Translations under genes and position numbers: made by a program
The notes under the pieces: generated by a model
Told to the model about the DNA's origin: nothing
The model's database searches: none
What the model saw: only the letters and a program-made list of their open reading frames with translations
Source: Cristatella mucedo
Lineage: Eukaryota; Bryozoa; Phylactolaemata; Cristatellidae
Length of the DNA stretch: 64,000 nucleotides
Reading direction: 5' to 3'
Assembly: GCA_009760855.2 (NCBI GenBank)
Contig: WPIO01000017.1
Coordinates: forward strand, 2,107,501 to 2,171,500
In this document: positions 45,431-58,310 of the stretch, one piece after another
How positions within the stretch are numbered: the first letter of the stretch is position 1
Layout: every line of letters begins with the position of its first letter

Positions 45431-45484
45431 TAAAACAATATAATAATTATTCATTATTAATTGTTATTAATTATTTAATTGAAT

Positions 45485-45600
45485 GTATTAATACATCGAT
45501 ATAGCGCTCTCAGAGAACGCAATCCCTTTCTAGGCACTTTAAATTTGCTTCAATGGATAGAGATCAAGTTCTCTTAGGGTGCTATCCAAATGAGTTTACT
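45485..45600. mobile_element. Two L2/SINE tails head to head
   Basis: ATAGCGCTCTCAGAGAACGC (minus-type tail, to about 45552) is followed by GATAGAGATCAAGTTCTC with GGGTGCTATCCAAATGAG (plus-type tail), an inverted pair of the same 3' hairpin. Confidence 0.5.
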
Positions 45601-45784
45601 TTATTTTTAGGTACCATCCAAAAAATTACTTGACATTTAATAAGCTTGGTCACGTCTATAAAGATCTCTAGCACTAAACCAATGTGACATTTCAAGTAAT
45701 CAAGTAACCCCGGCCGACATCTTTGACGCCTCCAAAAGCTACTCAGAAACATGAACCCTGCTCAGTCAAACAAGATTTCAGTGG

Positions 45785-45896
45785 TACTTAGTACTCACCA
45801 TTCAATCGCGTTTCCCTTTGCAGCAAATATAAAGCGCCTAGAAAGAGATTGAGTTGTCTGAGGGGGCTTTATCAAGTGCATTATTATTATTATTAC
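45785..45896 (+). mobile_element. L2 LINE 3' tail
   Basis: TCACCATTCAATCGCGTTTC, AAAGCGCCTAGAAAGAGATT and (ATT)n end at 45896. Confidence 0.75.
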
Positions 45897-46850
45897 TTCT
45901 TAAATTTTTTCCTCCCACCAAACAGGTGACTTCCGAAGCGGATGACTGTGCCTACTGGCTCTCAGAAACGACAGTTGAACTTTAGGAGCTCTTAATCGCT
46001 CCACTGAAGTAACCAACTCGTCTGTGGCAGCCAGCGTCTCGGCTCCAGTTTCGGAGGTCATGGGTAAACTTTCCAGGACTCGACACGAGACGAAGTCTTC
46101 TTTCTTTATTTATAGCACAGCCATATCACTTTGAGATCTGCAGCTCCACACAAATCTAGCTGCGTATCTTTTTTATCTCTCGTAAACGGCGGCACGTCAT
46201 GCGTGAACGACAGCACCGAGTCCAGAAGTGCAACTTGACTGGGCTGAACTCAAGTGCTTTTCAATCTGACGACAGCTTCATCAAAGACAGTGATGGGCAG
46301 AGCCACAACGACCTTGACCCACACTGGAGGCCAGTCCGCTTGAGCTGGTCGGGGGTGCAGTGGACAGCGAGAGGTCGACAGCGAGCCGAGAGCTCGCTCG
46401 GCGGCTTGCCATCTACCCATGTTGGCACGTGCCGCACAGCCAGCGGCCGGCGGCCGTGCGCCCTCCGAATCGGAAGCGAAGGGTAATGAGCTGGGTCAGC
46501 GAACAGCAGCTAAGGCAGAATCTTGCAGGAAGCAGCTACCGCAGACATGCTTCCTTGCCTGAGCGACACGCCGCCGCCGCCGCTGCTGCTGACGCCGCTG
46601 CCGACTTGTTGTCGTGCATAGCATACGCAGCACTCACTGCGCAGCAGCGCTAGCTACGTTTTGAACCAGAACGGTTGAGCCGAACTGTGTGGCAAGCGGT
46701 GCACAGCCGGCAAGCAGTCCATCTACGGTCACTCATTGCCTCTCACTCCATCGCCGCTGCCGCCGTCGTTGCTGCTGCCGCCGGTAGCTCGCTCGCTCTC
46801 CCTCCATCGGCCAAGCAGCCTCACACTGTGTCGGCAGTTGCCCGCCGCTG

Positions 46851-49800
46851 TCACGGCTTGCGTGCGAGAATCGCCTGATAGTCGGCGGCCGCGGCCTCGT
46901 CTCGCAGATACTCGATGTGAACGTCTGCGAAGCCGGCGCGCTCCAGCTGCTGCATGTAGCGCAGCGGGTCAACGTTGCCGTACTTGAGCAGGCCACGCTC
47001 GCGGGCCAGACGCAGAGAGCTCAGGCTGAGGGTGCTCACCATCAGGCCGCCGCTGCCGAGCACCCGGTACAGCTCGTCGGTGGCGCGGCCTTGGTTGTGC
47101 CAGAATTGGTACACGTTGCAGTGGAATATTCTGTCGAAGTAGCCACTGTCGGCCGGTATATTGTACGCGCTGGCATGATAGAGGCGCACCCTTCCAGAAG
47201 CGATCTGCTTCTGCAGCCGTCGTCTGGCCATACTCAGCATGTAGTCCGAGATGTCGACGCCGTACACGGTGCCGGACCCAGCTGAAAGTGACAACATTGG
47301 CGCACGAGCTTCTGACAGCTTGCAACAGCTAGTGGCAGCTTGTGTGTATGAAAAAGCAAGCATCGTACTATGGAGAATCCTCTGGTATATACATATGCCT
47401 ATACGTGCACATAGACTTACGCCAGAGCAGGTGAGAACAGAGGCAGGACACAGAACAAGTCGGGGTGGGTAGATGGATAAGAGTGGAATCCAACACCCAA
47501 GGTCGGTTGCAAGGGGTTTGTATGGTATAATTAATCTACATTTCGTGTTCACCTGATTGTCAAACAGCTGCAGATTTCCATGACCTGCCAAAATATATCT
47601 GACTGCCACGATCGTTTTGATGACGAGGCTGTGGTATCGGCCTCAAGTTAGTAAATATACGGCAGCAGCTCACACAAAAGGTAATTGCGTGTGCACGTGG
47701 CTTCAGGTGGTCAGGAAGCCTCTGGGACGCCATGATGCATGCGATCAGGCTTGAGGCTGATCCATCAAGATCCATGATCCATCAGATCTGCCAGCAAATC
47801 GTCCCGGCAAAACACTCCAAAAATCTACAGCTCGCTTAGCATTAAGCAGATTCGACCAGCCTCTGAGAGCTGCTAAACAGCGGCTGTATTCATAGCATGC
47901 AATCAATAAACTTAATTTGAGCAAATCCACAGCAGATTCCAGCATGCCTTCCTAACCGACATACCTACTAAGATCCGTTTTAAGAAAATGCCCCGCAATG
48001 AATAAGTGCAGGTAGAGCTCTTGTCAAATCAACCAAAGCATAGTCACCAAACGACACCACAGTGCTACGAACGTGAAGACTGTGAAACTCTGTAAGACCG
48101 ATGCAGTCGGCACCTTTTAGCCAAGCAGCTTTCACTTAATGTTCACAAACCAAGTAGGTATATCGGTCTGTGATTTCAAAAAGCTGCACAGACTACCCAG
48201 TTGTTACCATACCGGAGAGTTATCTACAATGTAATGCAATGCAAGGTATCTCTGTCTGTAACTACAAAGCCACAAAGACTATGTGGGTGTTATGCTGGAG
48301 AGTTTTCTATATATTCACTCAAAGCTTATGCGACTTTCGGTTTGCATATGGTAGCCAACAACCTTCATCTCACGCAACAAAGAGCATAACTGGGCCGTTA
48401 TAGCCCAGGGGAGGTCAGGTGCTTGCTCTTAACGATCCAGGTTGTGGGTTCGAATCCTGCAGTGGACGATCTTTTATTGCACACTGCAAGTGGTGGTGAT
48501 AGCCTGTAAGGCTCTTCTGCTGCTATATAAATAAGGCTGTTAAATCAGTTAATGGCTGAGTCAGGAAGGCAGCTGAGGAAGTGAGTAGCATGGAGGTAGC
48601 AGCTCAGGATGGCTGGAAAGGATGTGCCATAGTCAGCAGAAGGAGAGTGGATGTCGTTTCGTGAGTTCCACAGTCTAGGACCTGCAGAGCAAAAGCTTCT
48701 GTTGCCAACGGTCTGGTCTTGAAACGTGAGCAGAGAAAGGCTAATTCACTTTCCAGAGAGTTACCTGTGGGCACGAGGAGGCTTAAACTGGTGCAACAGT
48801 TCAGCTAGGTATGAAGAAGCCAAGCTACGGCGGGCCTTATACGTCAGAGTAAGAAATTTGCTCCGTATCCATTCATCAAATGGAAGCCATCGCAGCTCCT
48901 TCAGCGAAGGACAAACATGGCTTAACTACTGTGAATTTTTGACTAGCCTTTCAGCCATATTCACCTATTCATCACCGGCTGCAGAGGCTTAGTTACGGTT
49001 CTTGGCAGCCGAAACTGAATTGCAGTAAACCAGCCTAAACAGAACCCGGTTAAAGCTAGTAAGATTTTTAGAAGACACCGTGGTAGACAGTACCTAATCT
49101 TTGACAGGGATCCAGCACGATGGCTAGCTGTGCAAGGCTGCAGCCTGCAGACTGCAAGGCACGTGTGCACCACGTGGCCAAAGTGGCATCGCCGAAAGCT
49201 TTTCTGTGATGCTAAGCTGCCTGCACTATTTAAGGACTTAAAGGCTGAGCTTTCCTGGCCTTTAGAGCCTTCCTTAAATCCGAAAATTTAATAACCTTCT
49301 TACACAGAACGGTTCACCAAGCGAGGCTGGCAACTTTTGACAGTCGCAGGATTTCCTTCTGAAAATCAAAAATTTCCTTCTGAAAATCGTTGGCAATAAT
49401 AACAGTAATAACAAATTTGTAGAGCACCATCAGAATACTAAAATCTATTTTTATACACTTTACATATATAATTCATTTTGCTTATAAGCACACAAAGAAC
49501 AAGTCACAAGGATCCAGCAAATGCTGTGAGAAACAGCTGCGTTCTTAGCTTCTTTTTCGATGGCCTCAATTCAGAGATGTCTCGACGTCAGTGGGGAGCT
49601 CCAGGCTTTAGGAGCATACGAACTAAAGGCAAGATCCCCAAAGAATTTGAGGTTGGTTCGAGGTATAGCTAAACGGTTCGAATCGGAAGAGCGGGTGCTA
49701 CGATACCTAGCCTGGTTGGGAGTAGCTCTGATTTGTCTGATTGGGCCAGAAAATGAAGGACCTAAAAGCTGCTTGATTGGGAGCGAGTGCAAGTCGGCAA

Positions 49801-52800
49801 AAAATGGGGCTCGCAGCAACTAAGCTGCTCACGACAGACAAGCCTAGAGGCTGAGTTTTGCACGAACTCTAAGCACCTGATTGCATATGCAAGAAGACCA
49901 GTGAGTGTTACAGAAGTCGAGATAGGATGTCACAAATGCATAGGCGAAGCTGGGTGTGGTATTCCTGTCCAAACAACCCCAAATCCTTTGCAATGTTAAG
50001 TACCCGAAAGTAGGCAGACTTGAGTGTGGAGCTGATATGGTCGTCTTGTGAAAGGTCACTTTAGAACAAGACATTTAGACTTCGTGAAGATGCAAGAGGA
50101 GCTAGCTGGCAGAGCCGATTTGGAGCATTAAGCATTCCTATTTCGGAGTCACACTTTGTTTGCCAATAGCTACTAAGTTGGCTTGATCGTCAGTCAATTT
50201 GAGAAAGTTTGCTGCCATCCATGTTCAGATGTCAGCAACACATGCAGCACGGGAGCTGAGAGAATTTGACGTGAGGAAGGGCTGGAAGAGATCAAAGCTT
50301 CGGTACAGCAGTGTCATCTGCATACAAGTGAAAGCCTATATTGTGCTTGGTTATCACATCTATGAAAAGAAGCAGGCCAAGCACAGAAACTGATACAGCT
50401 AAGAGCTGTTAACAAAACATATTTGTTTGCTTTGTCCACAGCATTTAAGGAATTGCACGTTTACAGACAGTTTAATTGCTCACAGTTTGAGCAAGAAGGC
50501 CTATCGGCATGCACTCCTCCGCGTGGCCCAAGCCATCTGTCAATATGGCTTCGCCGGCCCTTAGTGATAAGGATTTTTGGTACTGCAGGTAGTGCATGCC
50601 AGAAATCGCTTTTCTACTGTCGTTCAAATGCATTGGTGGGTGTTGCCACATTCGGCAGGGTTCACGAATTGGATATTTGTTGTGAGAAGCACTGCCACAG
50701 CAGCAAGAGAAGGGAGGGGGTAAGGAGTGCATCTCCAGTATTTCTTGCCCTGTTTACTTGCATTCTAGCATTTTTTGCAGTCCCCCCCTGCCCGATGCAG
50801 CTCTTCAAATCTCCTATACTGAACTCATCCATCACTGGTTGTATGCAATAACAACGATGCTAGCCGATGTTCCGGAGGAATTTGGTTTTATGACTAAGTG
50901 AATTCCCTCACCCAGATCGCCAATGGGTTACTGTAGACGTTAACCTAGCATGGAATACAAAGGGCAAGCTTAAAGTAGGATACAAAAGGTCAGGGCTGAT
51001 TATCCATAGGCATATGAGGACTATTGTAGGTTGCACCATTCCACCAAAGCTAAGGTTGAGTCTAGCTTCTCTACAAATAAATATGGAATTGGATTATGTT
51101 TTTTAAAAGCATCTAAAGAAGACTATAGCATAGCCTTCAGCACCCCAAGCCTACCGTTGTCCTTATGAAATGGATAGATTTAGTGTTGTCCTACATAACT
51201 AACATAATAACTATGTTCTTAGTTTCAGGTGTTGTCTCTGCATCCTCCAAAAAGCTCTTCTCGGGCCATTCAAAGAATTCGACACCTGACTCCTTTGAAA
51301 GAAACTAGACACACAGACCTGAACTGAAGAACTGAACACAGAATTGAAGCGACTTCAGCCTAGTCTCCCAGCTGCCAATCCTATCATAGACATAGGGCCA
51401 TGTAGTGGTAAACCAGTCAAACTCCTTAATCAAAACATCAAATCTAGTAAGTTCGAGTCAGGTTTTTAGAGCAAATCACTCCATAGAGTCAGCAATACTG
51501 CAAAAGTATAACGATCTTCTCACGAAAGATGACTTCGGCAGTCGCTTTAGTAGTTCTGCTGGATCTATCTACAGGCTTTTGATAACGTTTATCACCCAGT
51601 CCTCAGGGACCAATAGTCTCACCAGGACATCAAATGGCATTGTGCAGCCTGGTTTAGGCCCTACTACCTCAGTGGGATATCTCTGAGCATAGATATACAC
51701 GGCTAACGATCATACACTGAGTAAAAAAGAATGGAGTACCACATGCTGATCTGCTCTAGCTGCCTGTCAGCTCTTTCAAAAGCTACACCATCCCTTTAGC
51801 CGAGGGCCGTCCCCGACATAATCGTCGAGAGAAATCTGGGCCTTCATTTTTTATGGTCGACACACAGCTGCAGCCGTGCTTTGATCAGCCACTCCCTGGC
51901 TTCCAGCACCTCTCACCTCTCACCTGTCAGCTCCCTTGCAGCACGTATTGATGACGTTGCAAATGATACCACTGGTCATTTGGTCAAGCTTTCTTTACAG
52001 CAAATGTAAAGCGCCCAGAAAGAGATTGAGTTCTCCGAGGGCGCTTTATCAAGTGCTAGCCAGTGAGCATTATTATTATTATTATTATTATTACACCGTG
52101 AAAAGAACCGGACCAAGCACGGAGCCCTAAGGTACCCCATATTTCAGAGGTACCTCGGATGATCTTTGTCCATTCACGTCAATACTCTGGACTCTCTCAC
52201 TGAGAGAGGCCCTGAACCATTGCAGAGCAGTGCCAGCGATGCCCAGGCGAGATGAGAGGCACTCAAGAAGAACTTGGGGATCGATATCATCAAAAGCTTC
52301 CGAAAGATCAAGCAAAACAAGCAGAGATACTCTACCCAAGTCTGCATTCCTAAGTAGGTCGTTGTACACCCTAAGCAATGCTGACTCAGTGGAGTGATTA
52401 GCTCTAAAGCCAGACAAACTTACTGGCAAGGTTTGAAGTTTCAATATATGAGTTCAGCTGGTCTTCCACGACTCGTTCCAGCATCTTTGATAGGAATGGT
52501 AGAAGGGAGACTGGGTAGTAGTTGCTCAAGTTCTCTTGGTCTACTGTTGCTTTCTTGAGTAGTGGCCTGACAACTTTTTTGAAAGGTGGTAGGACATGAC
52601 CTGAGGCTAATGACATATTAATGATGTTAGTTATGCAGCAGCAGATCAATGGCACGTAGGAGCAGGACAGTGGGAATAGGGTCCAGAGGACTTGTTGTCT
52701 TCTTTGATTGGAATATGAACTTCAGGGCGAGATTACTAGTAACCTGCTTAAATGTAGACATTGAGGTGCAGCAAGAAATCGAGGGACAGCCTTCTAGGGG

Positions 52801-54590
52801 GGATGCTGCCATCGCAGGGATAGACTCCCTGATCTTGTCTATCTTCTGGACAAAGAATCGAGAGATGCGATCGGCTAGATTATCACAGGGATCAACAGGT
52901 AGGGAGCTAATCTGTGAACCGGTCGAGGAGATGGTTGATCGTTGACATCAGCACTTTTGGATTTTGCATCTGTGATTCAACAATGTTTTTTATAGAAGCT
53001 AGACCTGGCCTTTGCCAGGATCGATTGGTACGACCTACAGTAGTCCTCGTATGCCTGTCGATGGACAGTCTGTCCTGATCTTTTGTAAGCTTTTTCAAGC
53101 TTTCGCTTAGTAGACCTAGCTAGTTTAATTTCTGTGGTCAACCATAGGCCGTCTGGGCGAGGGCGCACAGTGCACTTAGTCAGAGGTGCAAACTCGTCGA
53201 GCGTGTCAGCTAGTATCGTATTGTAGCTATGTACCAACGATGACAGATCGGAGGGGGACTGAGCAGCAGAGGTGAAACAGATATTCTCGCACGGACAGCA
53301 TCGATGTCAAGGGTCTTGAGGTTTCACGATTCGCATGTGATTTTAGAGGAGGAGGCGGGCACATACTGTAGATTGAATGAGATCTGCAAGTGGTCAGATG
53401 AGCAGGATTTGGTAATAATTGGTTATGACAAAGTGGTTGTATGAGAAAATCTGGTCTAGTGTGTGACCCTTAACGTGAGTAGGGCCGTGCACATGAGCAA
53501 CAAGAGACAGTGAGTCAGTCAATGCACGAAATTCAGTGCTGAAGGCGTCAGATAAATTATCAAAGTGAATGCTGAAATCACCCATGGCGAGGAAGGATCG
53601 ATTTCTTGCACACAGAATCGAAATGAGATTGGAGAAATCTGAGATAAAGGAGGATTTGGTACCTGGTGGGCGATAGGCTACTGCCACCATCGGTAGCCTG
53701 TTTTCGGGTGAGACCAAGAAAATCGATCCAAAAGACTGCTTCGAGGGTACTGCAAATGGCTTGAAGTTGAATTTCGAGCGCACGATAACAACAAATCCAC
53801 CTCCAGTTTTGATTGATCTAGGGGTGTGAAAGAATGAGAAACCAGTTGGGGTAGTGTCTTTAATTGTCGGACAGTTTACCGATTTTAAACCAAAACGTTA
53901 AGGTAGATGGCCAACAGTTTACTTATGCATAGTGTAACATACCTTTACAAACCAAGTCACGATGGACGGGATTGTATTTGGGCTAGAATATACGTTGCAA
54001 GTCAAGTGCAGATAGGCAAACAACGTCTGATCACGTTGAGAAGAAGATAAGATGCCAGAGATAAGATACATAAGATGCTTAAACAAGTGGCACGAGCCTC
54101 AAGGTAGTCTGGGCCATGTTATGGTCATCCCAGCTGGTGCACAATCCAAGATCTTGCATACGCCTACGGCGATGATGCCTCTTGAGTCTGCTTGGTGAGA
54201 CGCTAGGTGCCTAGTGATCGCATAGCTTTCGGGCAGCTAATGAATATGTCTGTGAGTTAATCAATAGCTTCAGCTCCATTGTCTCTGATGTGCAGTCCCA
54301 TCGTACTACAGGCTATGTCCTGTCCTGCCTTCTAAGTAGTAGCATTATCATGGTCGCCCTTAATTATAATTTGGAAGGAAGCCGGTCAGTCGTGGCATCA
54401 AGGTATGTAGCACAGCACTGCACAATTCACAGGCAGCAGTTGGTGATGTTATACCTTGAACTCTCTTAAACGCTTCTTCTAGGCCAATGCCAGGTCCAAA
54501 ACCTACTTCAAGAACTCTCATGTTCGGTTCCAGACCGCATAGTTTGACAGCATTCTGCTCCAAGAAAGTGTTCTTTTTCTTGAATATTAT
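46851..54590 (-). CDS. Class I SAM-dependent methyltransferase, 3' part (two exons; 5' exon missing)
   Basis: Transcript order: exon 54455-54590, then exon 46851-47281, stop TGA at 46851-46853. The acceptor before 54590 is a clean TTTTTCAG, the donor after 54455 is GTATAAC, and the acceptor before 47281 is TTTCAG; phase 1 matches, giving 188 codons. The first exon encodes [20 protein letters not shown] followed by the glycine-rich SAM-binding motif I ([15 protein letters not shown]). The second exon continues with [19 protein letters not shown], the acidic post-I strand, then [13 protein letters not shown] (motif II region) and [16 protein letters not shown] (motif III). This is the UbiE/methyltransferase-11 fold; the substrate cannot be read from the sequence. 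No ATG lies in frame before 54590, so at least one upstream exon is missing; I did not find it between 54.6 and 64 kb. The 7.2-kb intron is filled with L2 LINEs and a SINE. Confidence 0.85.
48391..48590 (+). mobile_element. tRNA-derived SINE, family A
   Basis: tRNA-like head with B-box GGGTTCGAATCC (about 48447-48458), then GATCTTTTATTGCACACTG, GATAGCCTGTAAGGC and TGCTATATAAATAAGGC. It lies in the methyltransferase intron, antisense to the gene. Confidence 0.75.
49392..50095 (-). mobile_element. L2 LINE 3' fragment (minus)
   Basis: Minus-strand reading includes [13 protein letters not shown]-like decay, [20 protein letters not shown] and KAWSSPL, with the 3' UTR toward 49392. Lies in the methyltransferase intron. 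Confidence 0.7.
51160..52094 (+). mobile_element. Decayed L2 LINE copy
   Basis: ATAACTAACATAATAACTAT with [37 protein letters not shown] at about 51460, and a good 3' UTR hairpin with (ATT)n ending at 52094. It abuts the minus-strand L2 copy that follows. Confidence 0.75.
52095..54350 (-). mobile_element. L2-clade LINE with endonuclease and RT regions (minus)
   Basis: Minus-strand order: a basic 5' segment near 54100-54170, an AP-type endonuclease region (53394-53783: [44 protein letters not shown]), a linker (52977-53237) and the RT start (52127-52655: [55 protein letters not shown]). Frameshifted between blocks. The RT C terminus and tail are missing at 52095, where a plus-strand L2 tail begins. 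Lies within the methyltransferase intron, in the sense orientation. Confidence 0.85.
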
Positions 54591-55197
54591 CTGAAAAAGC
54601 AGAGCAATTCAAGTGGTATTGTTTGAGCTCGAAGAAGCAATCAGCATAGTGACGACCATTCACCTCGGGCTGTTAAGCAAAGTTGCAAGAGGCCGACTCG
54701 AAGCAGCCCACTTTGAGCTGACTACGAGCAGCAATCTGGTTCGCTTCAGTGGTCCACCGGGAAATGAATGATCCAGCACGGCAACAGTAACATTTTATCT
54801 GCGATTTTTTCAGAGTAGAGAAAGGAGACAGAGGAGCGGCAAATTAATACAGAGAATCATAGATTGCACAACTGCAACTGAGTGGATTGGCTCATCCCTT
54901 CAGTTTGATACGGCCATGATTTCAAGGTGGTGGAAAGAGAACAACTTGTTTTTGAATAGAATGAATGCATCAACCCACTCGACTTAACGATCTTGGCCAC
55001 TCGCCAAGACGGCTTAGCCGCAAGAATGTTTATCACGATGTGGTAAGTGGTGTGATGTACAACAGGTCAATATTTCCAACACCCTCCTGACAATGGAAGT
55101 CTTTGCCAGGCTGCAAGGCACTCAGTTACAAAAACGTAACCGTGGTAATTTGTATGGCATGCTTACAGCTCCAGGGGCCGATGGAAGTGTTTTTCCT

Positions 55198-55312
55198 TAA
55201 TATATAATAACAATGGATGTATACAGGATCCTCAGAGAACTGTATCTCTTTCTAGGCACTTAACGTATGGTATAAAGGAAGCATGACCATATGGTAAGTG
55301 GCAACATTCTTC
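55198..55312 (-). mobile_element. L2 LINE 3' tail (minus)
   Basis: GATCCTCAGAGAACTGTATC, TCTTTCTAGGCACTTAACG and GGAAGCATGACCATATGG are the reverse L2 3' UTR. No gene or other feature recognised from 55313 to 56290. Confidence 0.6.
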
Positions 55313-56294
55313 TTCATGGAATCAGAGAGACAGCATGGACAGATGGGCCATTCATTATGGCCCGAATCAAGCTACTACTTAAGCTGGGCTGGTACGATAC
55401 GTTCGAACCTCTCTAGCAGCACATCCAGGAGACCAAGTCTCCCCAGCCTACTGCTACTTGGCTGAAGTGATTCGAAGGGTTAAATAATCGATCACCAATT
55501 GAGAATCATGCACCGCTAAGCAGAAGTGTCGGCTTCATAAAAAAAAGAAAAATCTCCAGTCACCCCAAAACTGAAGAGGTAGAGGCAACGCTCCGTCAAT
55601 TGCAGACACGCGAGATCTTAGCTTGAAGATACGGACCAAAAGTTCAAGTTGATCTGGACTGGCGTTGAGATATGATCTGAGAGGGCATTGGGTATGAGTA
55701 CAAACCACGAAATCGAAGGGCGCTTTGGCTCTCCCGTCTCCCGAGTGTTGTCAGGAAGAATGCTCGTGGGGCTCTGGTCGCGACTACAGAGGACTGAGAA
55801 GACAGATCATCGAGCGGCCGAGTAACGCGAAAAATCGGGTGGTCTAAGACAATCCAGCCGGTTCAGCAGGGACGGCAGAAAGAGTGTACTGACAGTGCAC
55901 AGACTGCAATGTAAGAATACAAAACCAAGCAAGCTACAAAGCCCGCGTCAATGCTTATGAGGGCTTTAGCCAAGGATCGAAAATCCTGTTGCGATACCAA
56001 AAAGAGTGGTGCAGTCACTAATGCATGTGGGATATAGGGTACATCATTCTCCAGGTAGGAAGAATACAAGCGCAAAGTCGACAGGTTCGCACGGAGTCGG
56101 TCTCAAACGAAGGCCCACTTCTCAAATTTCAAGAACAAACCCAGGGGTCTAACAGTAGTCAGCTGATTCACTGTGCGGCTGCAGGAGCGTGGCACAAGAA
56201 AAGGATCAGACCTCGCTAGTAGGCCATCGCTCGGCGTTGAAAGCGCGGAACGTACTGAGGCCAAGAAACCCAAGATACCACGCTCTGGATTCAT

Positions 56295-56545
56295 CATGTT
56301 CTTAGCAAGCGCATTCCTTATAAAGCGCATCGTAACAGGTTCGTCCCGTTTGACTGAAAGGATCTTGGTACGGTGGGCTTCCGTTCGAAGCGCTTAGAGT
56401 CACATCCACACCATCATTCGAGGCGACACGCTCTTTCGGTACCGGAGGTACGAGCGATGCAACTTTGGCGTCTCCCGCAGAAAAGAGCTAGGGCCTATAC
56501 TTAGTGCTAGGACCAAGGCTAAACAATAAAAATAACTTACACTTC
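56295..56545. repeat. Unclassified 250-bp repeat, copy 1
   Basis: Starts near ATGTTCTTAGCAAGCGCATT and runs to CAATAAAAATAACTTACAC; co-linear with 62697-62945 (shared GATCTTGGTACGG/GAATCTTGGTACGG, GAGGCGACACGCTC, GCAGAAAAGAGCTAGGGCC, GTGCTAGGACCAAGGCTA). No coding capacity, A/B boxes or inverted repeats recognised. Confidence 0.75.
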
Positions 56546-56639
56546 CACCGACGAGTTTGCAATAGTAAATATTTTGCACAGTTTATTTGCATCGTCCATG
56601 GTATTGAAACGTGTGCATTTAAATGGCTTACATTATGAC

Positions 56640-56808
56640 AGTGCTTGAGATTATTAGCGGTTCCTGAATTATGTTCTGTTTGTCGACATGCGGATATTAC
56701 TACTAACCATTTGATCATGCATCCTCAACAGCATATTTAAAGGGCCTAGAAAGAGATTAAGTTCAGAGATTAATTTCTTTGATGGTGCTACACAAGTGTA
56801 ATGCTATT
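56640..56808 (+). mobile_element. L2 LINE 3' tail
   Basis: TACTAACCATTTGATCATGC, AAAGGGCCTAGAAAGAGATT and an (ATT)n remnant. It directly follows the unclassified repeat 56295-56545. Confidence 0.6.
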
Positions 56809-57359
56809 ATTTTGATTGGGAACCGTAGGCCCTAATTTTAGGTTGAGACGGTTAGTCAGTTATACTTTGGGTATCTAAAAAAGTCGTACACTTTATGGCT
56901 TGGCCTGTTCCAAGCTCTCTGTGGCTTTGGAATTATCTGCTCTACTTTAACGACATGGATTTATTATTAAGGTAGGTGACGCTCTTTACTGCTAGCAGGC
57001 TTTTCTACTCCGGCATACTACCGCCGCGTAGCCGATACTACTCACGCGTCTGCTTCGTAACGGTTGCTTTGTCTGTGACAATGGAACTTCAATTTACGAG
57101 CCGCTTCAGTATGACCGCAAAATTTTGTGCCAGAAGTGTTGGATCCTTGCTGAAGGCCATTAGCAGCCATCTTGGGCTTGCGACTAAATATGTGAGCAAC
57201 GGACGTAAAGCACGCCTTTCGATTTTGGTGGGTATAAAGCATCCTCTAATAGTGAAACTGGTTGCTTAAGAGCTGAATTGGCTACTTTCTCTGCCAAAAT
57301 TGGGGACTCGGGAAAATCTCCTAGTTAAGGTGGGTGAATTAAAGTAGGAGCACTTTATC

Positions 57360-58310
57360 TTCGACTGACAAGAGCACGACAGCCAAACTCGTAACAGCGC
57401 TTGTGACATCGCGTCTAGATTACTGCAATTCGTTTTATTTAGGAATCCAGACCCGTGCCCTTAATCGTTTGCAACTGGTTCACAACTCAGCAGCAGCTCG
57501 TCTGGTCTGTCATCAACCGGGTAGCTGCCGCCGCCGCATTCGCTGCAAGCTTGCATTCTCTGCAAGCTTCAACGGCCGATCTGTTAAGAATTGAGTCGTC
57601 TTTTCATCCTTGCAGCTCCTTGACCTGAGGGTCTCTTCACTCGCTTGCACCAGCCTACCCATCAGACTTCCTCTTCCCCAGTCACGTGCTCACGACACTA
57701 AACGCTCCTCGGCTTCCAGTCATCTCGCCGTTCCTCGCACTAATTGGAAAGGTTTTTGGGGAATCGGGCCTTCAGTTCGTACGCAGTGCAAGTCTCACAC
57801 TCACTTCCGACTTCTGCCACTACCTGCAATAACTTTGCATAGTTTTAAGTCTCAGCTTAAGACAAGTCTGCTTCGCTCTGCTTTTCCAGAGCGCCCTAGT
57901 GGGCTTGTCTTTTTTGTTCTTGCCTACTTGACGCCATAGCAGCAATCCGAGCGTGACTCGTATCCACGCCCTCGTTGCTCTACGTACGCATGTATACGCC
58001 GCGCGAGGAATACATGTCCAGTCTCTTTTGCCCGGTTAAGTTAAGCTTATGTTTCCGTGAGACAACTACAGCTGGTAATCAGGGGTCATACTAAAGGATG
58101 GCCCTTAGTGCTTTCTTGTGTGCTTTTGTGCGCTTGTGTAAGCACAATACAACTGCTATGCTTTTTCTTCCTCGTCAAAGCATGATGCCATACATGTCAT
58201 TAACCCTTGGTTCCTCGTGGTTCCCTTGAAGCGAGTCGTAAAGTGCCTGGATAGAGATTTGTTTCCATTAGGGATCGCCATGCAAGCGACCTATTATTAT
58301 TATTGTTATC
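57360..58310 (+). mobile_element. Diverged L2-type LINE fragment
   Basis: TSRLDYCNSFYLGIQTRALN and RLQLVHNSAAARLVCHQ (57403-57510) are clear RT C-terminal sequence, but the downstream part differs from the main L2 family; ends with AAAGTGCCTGGATAGAGATT and (TTA)n at 58295-58310. Probably a second L2 subfamily, also at 9800. Confidence 0.7.

Larger units (their letters stand above)
40706..46850. other. Intergenic region with CpG-rich segments, no supported gene
   Basis: Apart from the repeats listed, 40706-41600, 41600-42600, 43165-43720, 43810-44960 and 45900-46850 contain several long ORFs, but none shows a recognisable domain or clear splice structure. Composition alone (high CpG) explains their length. 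Confidence 0.5.
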
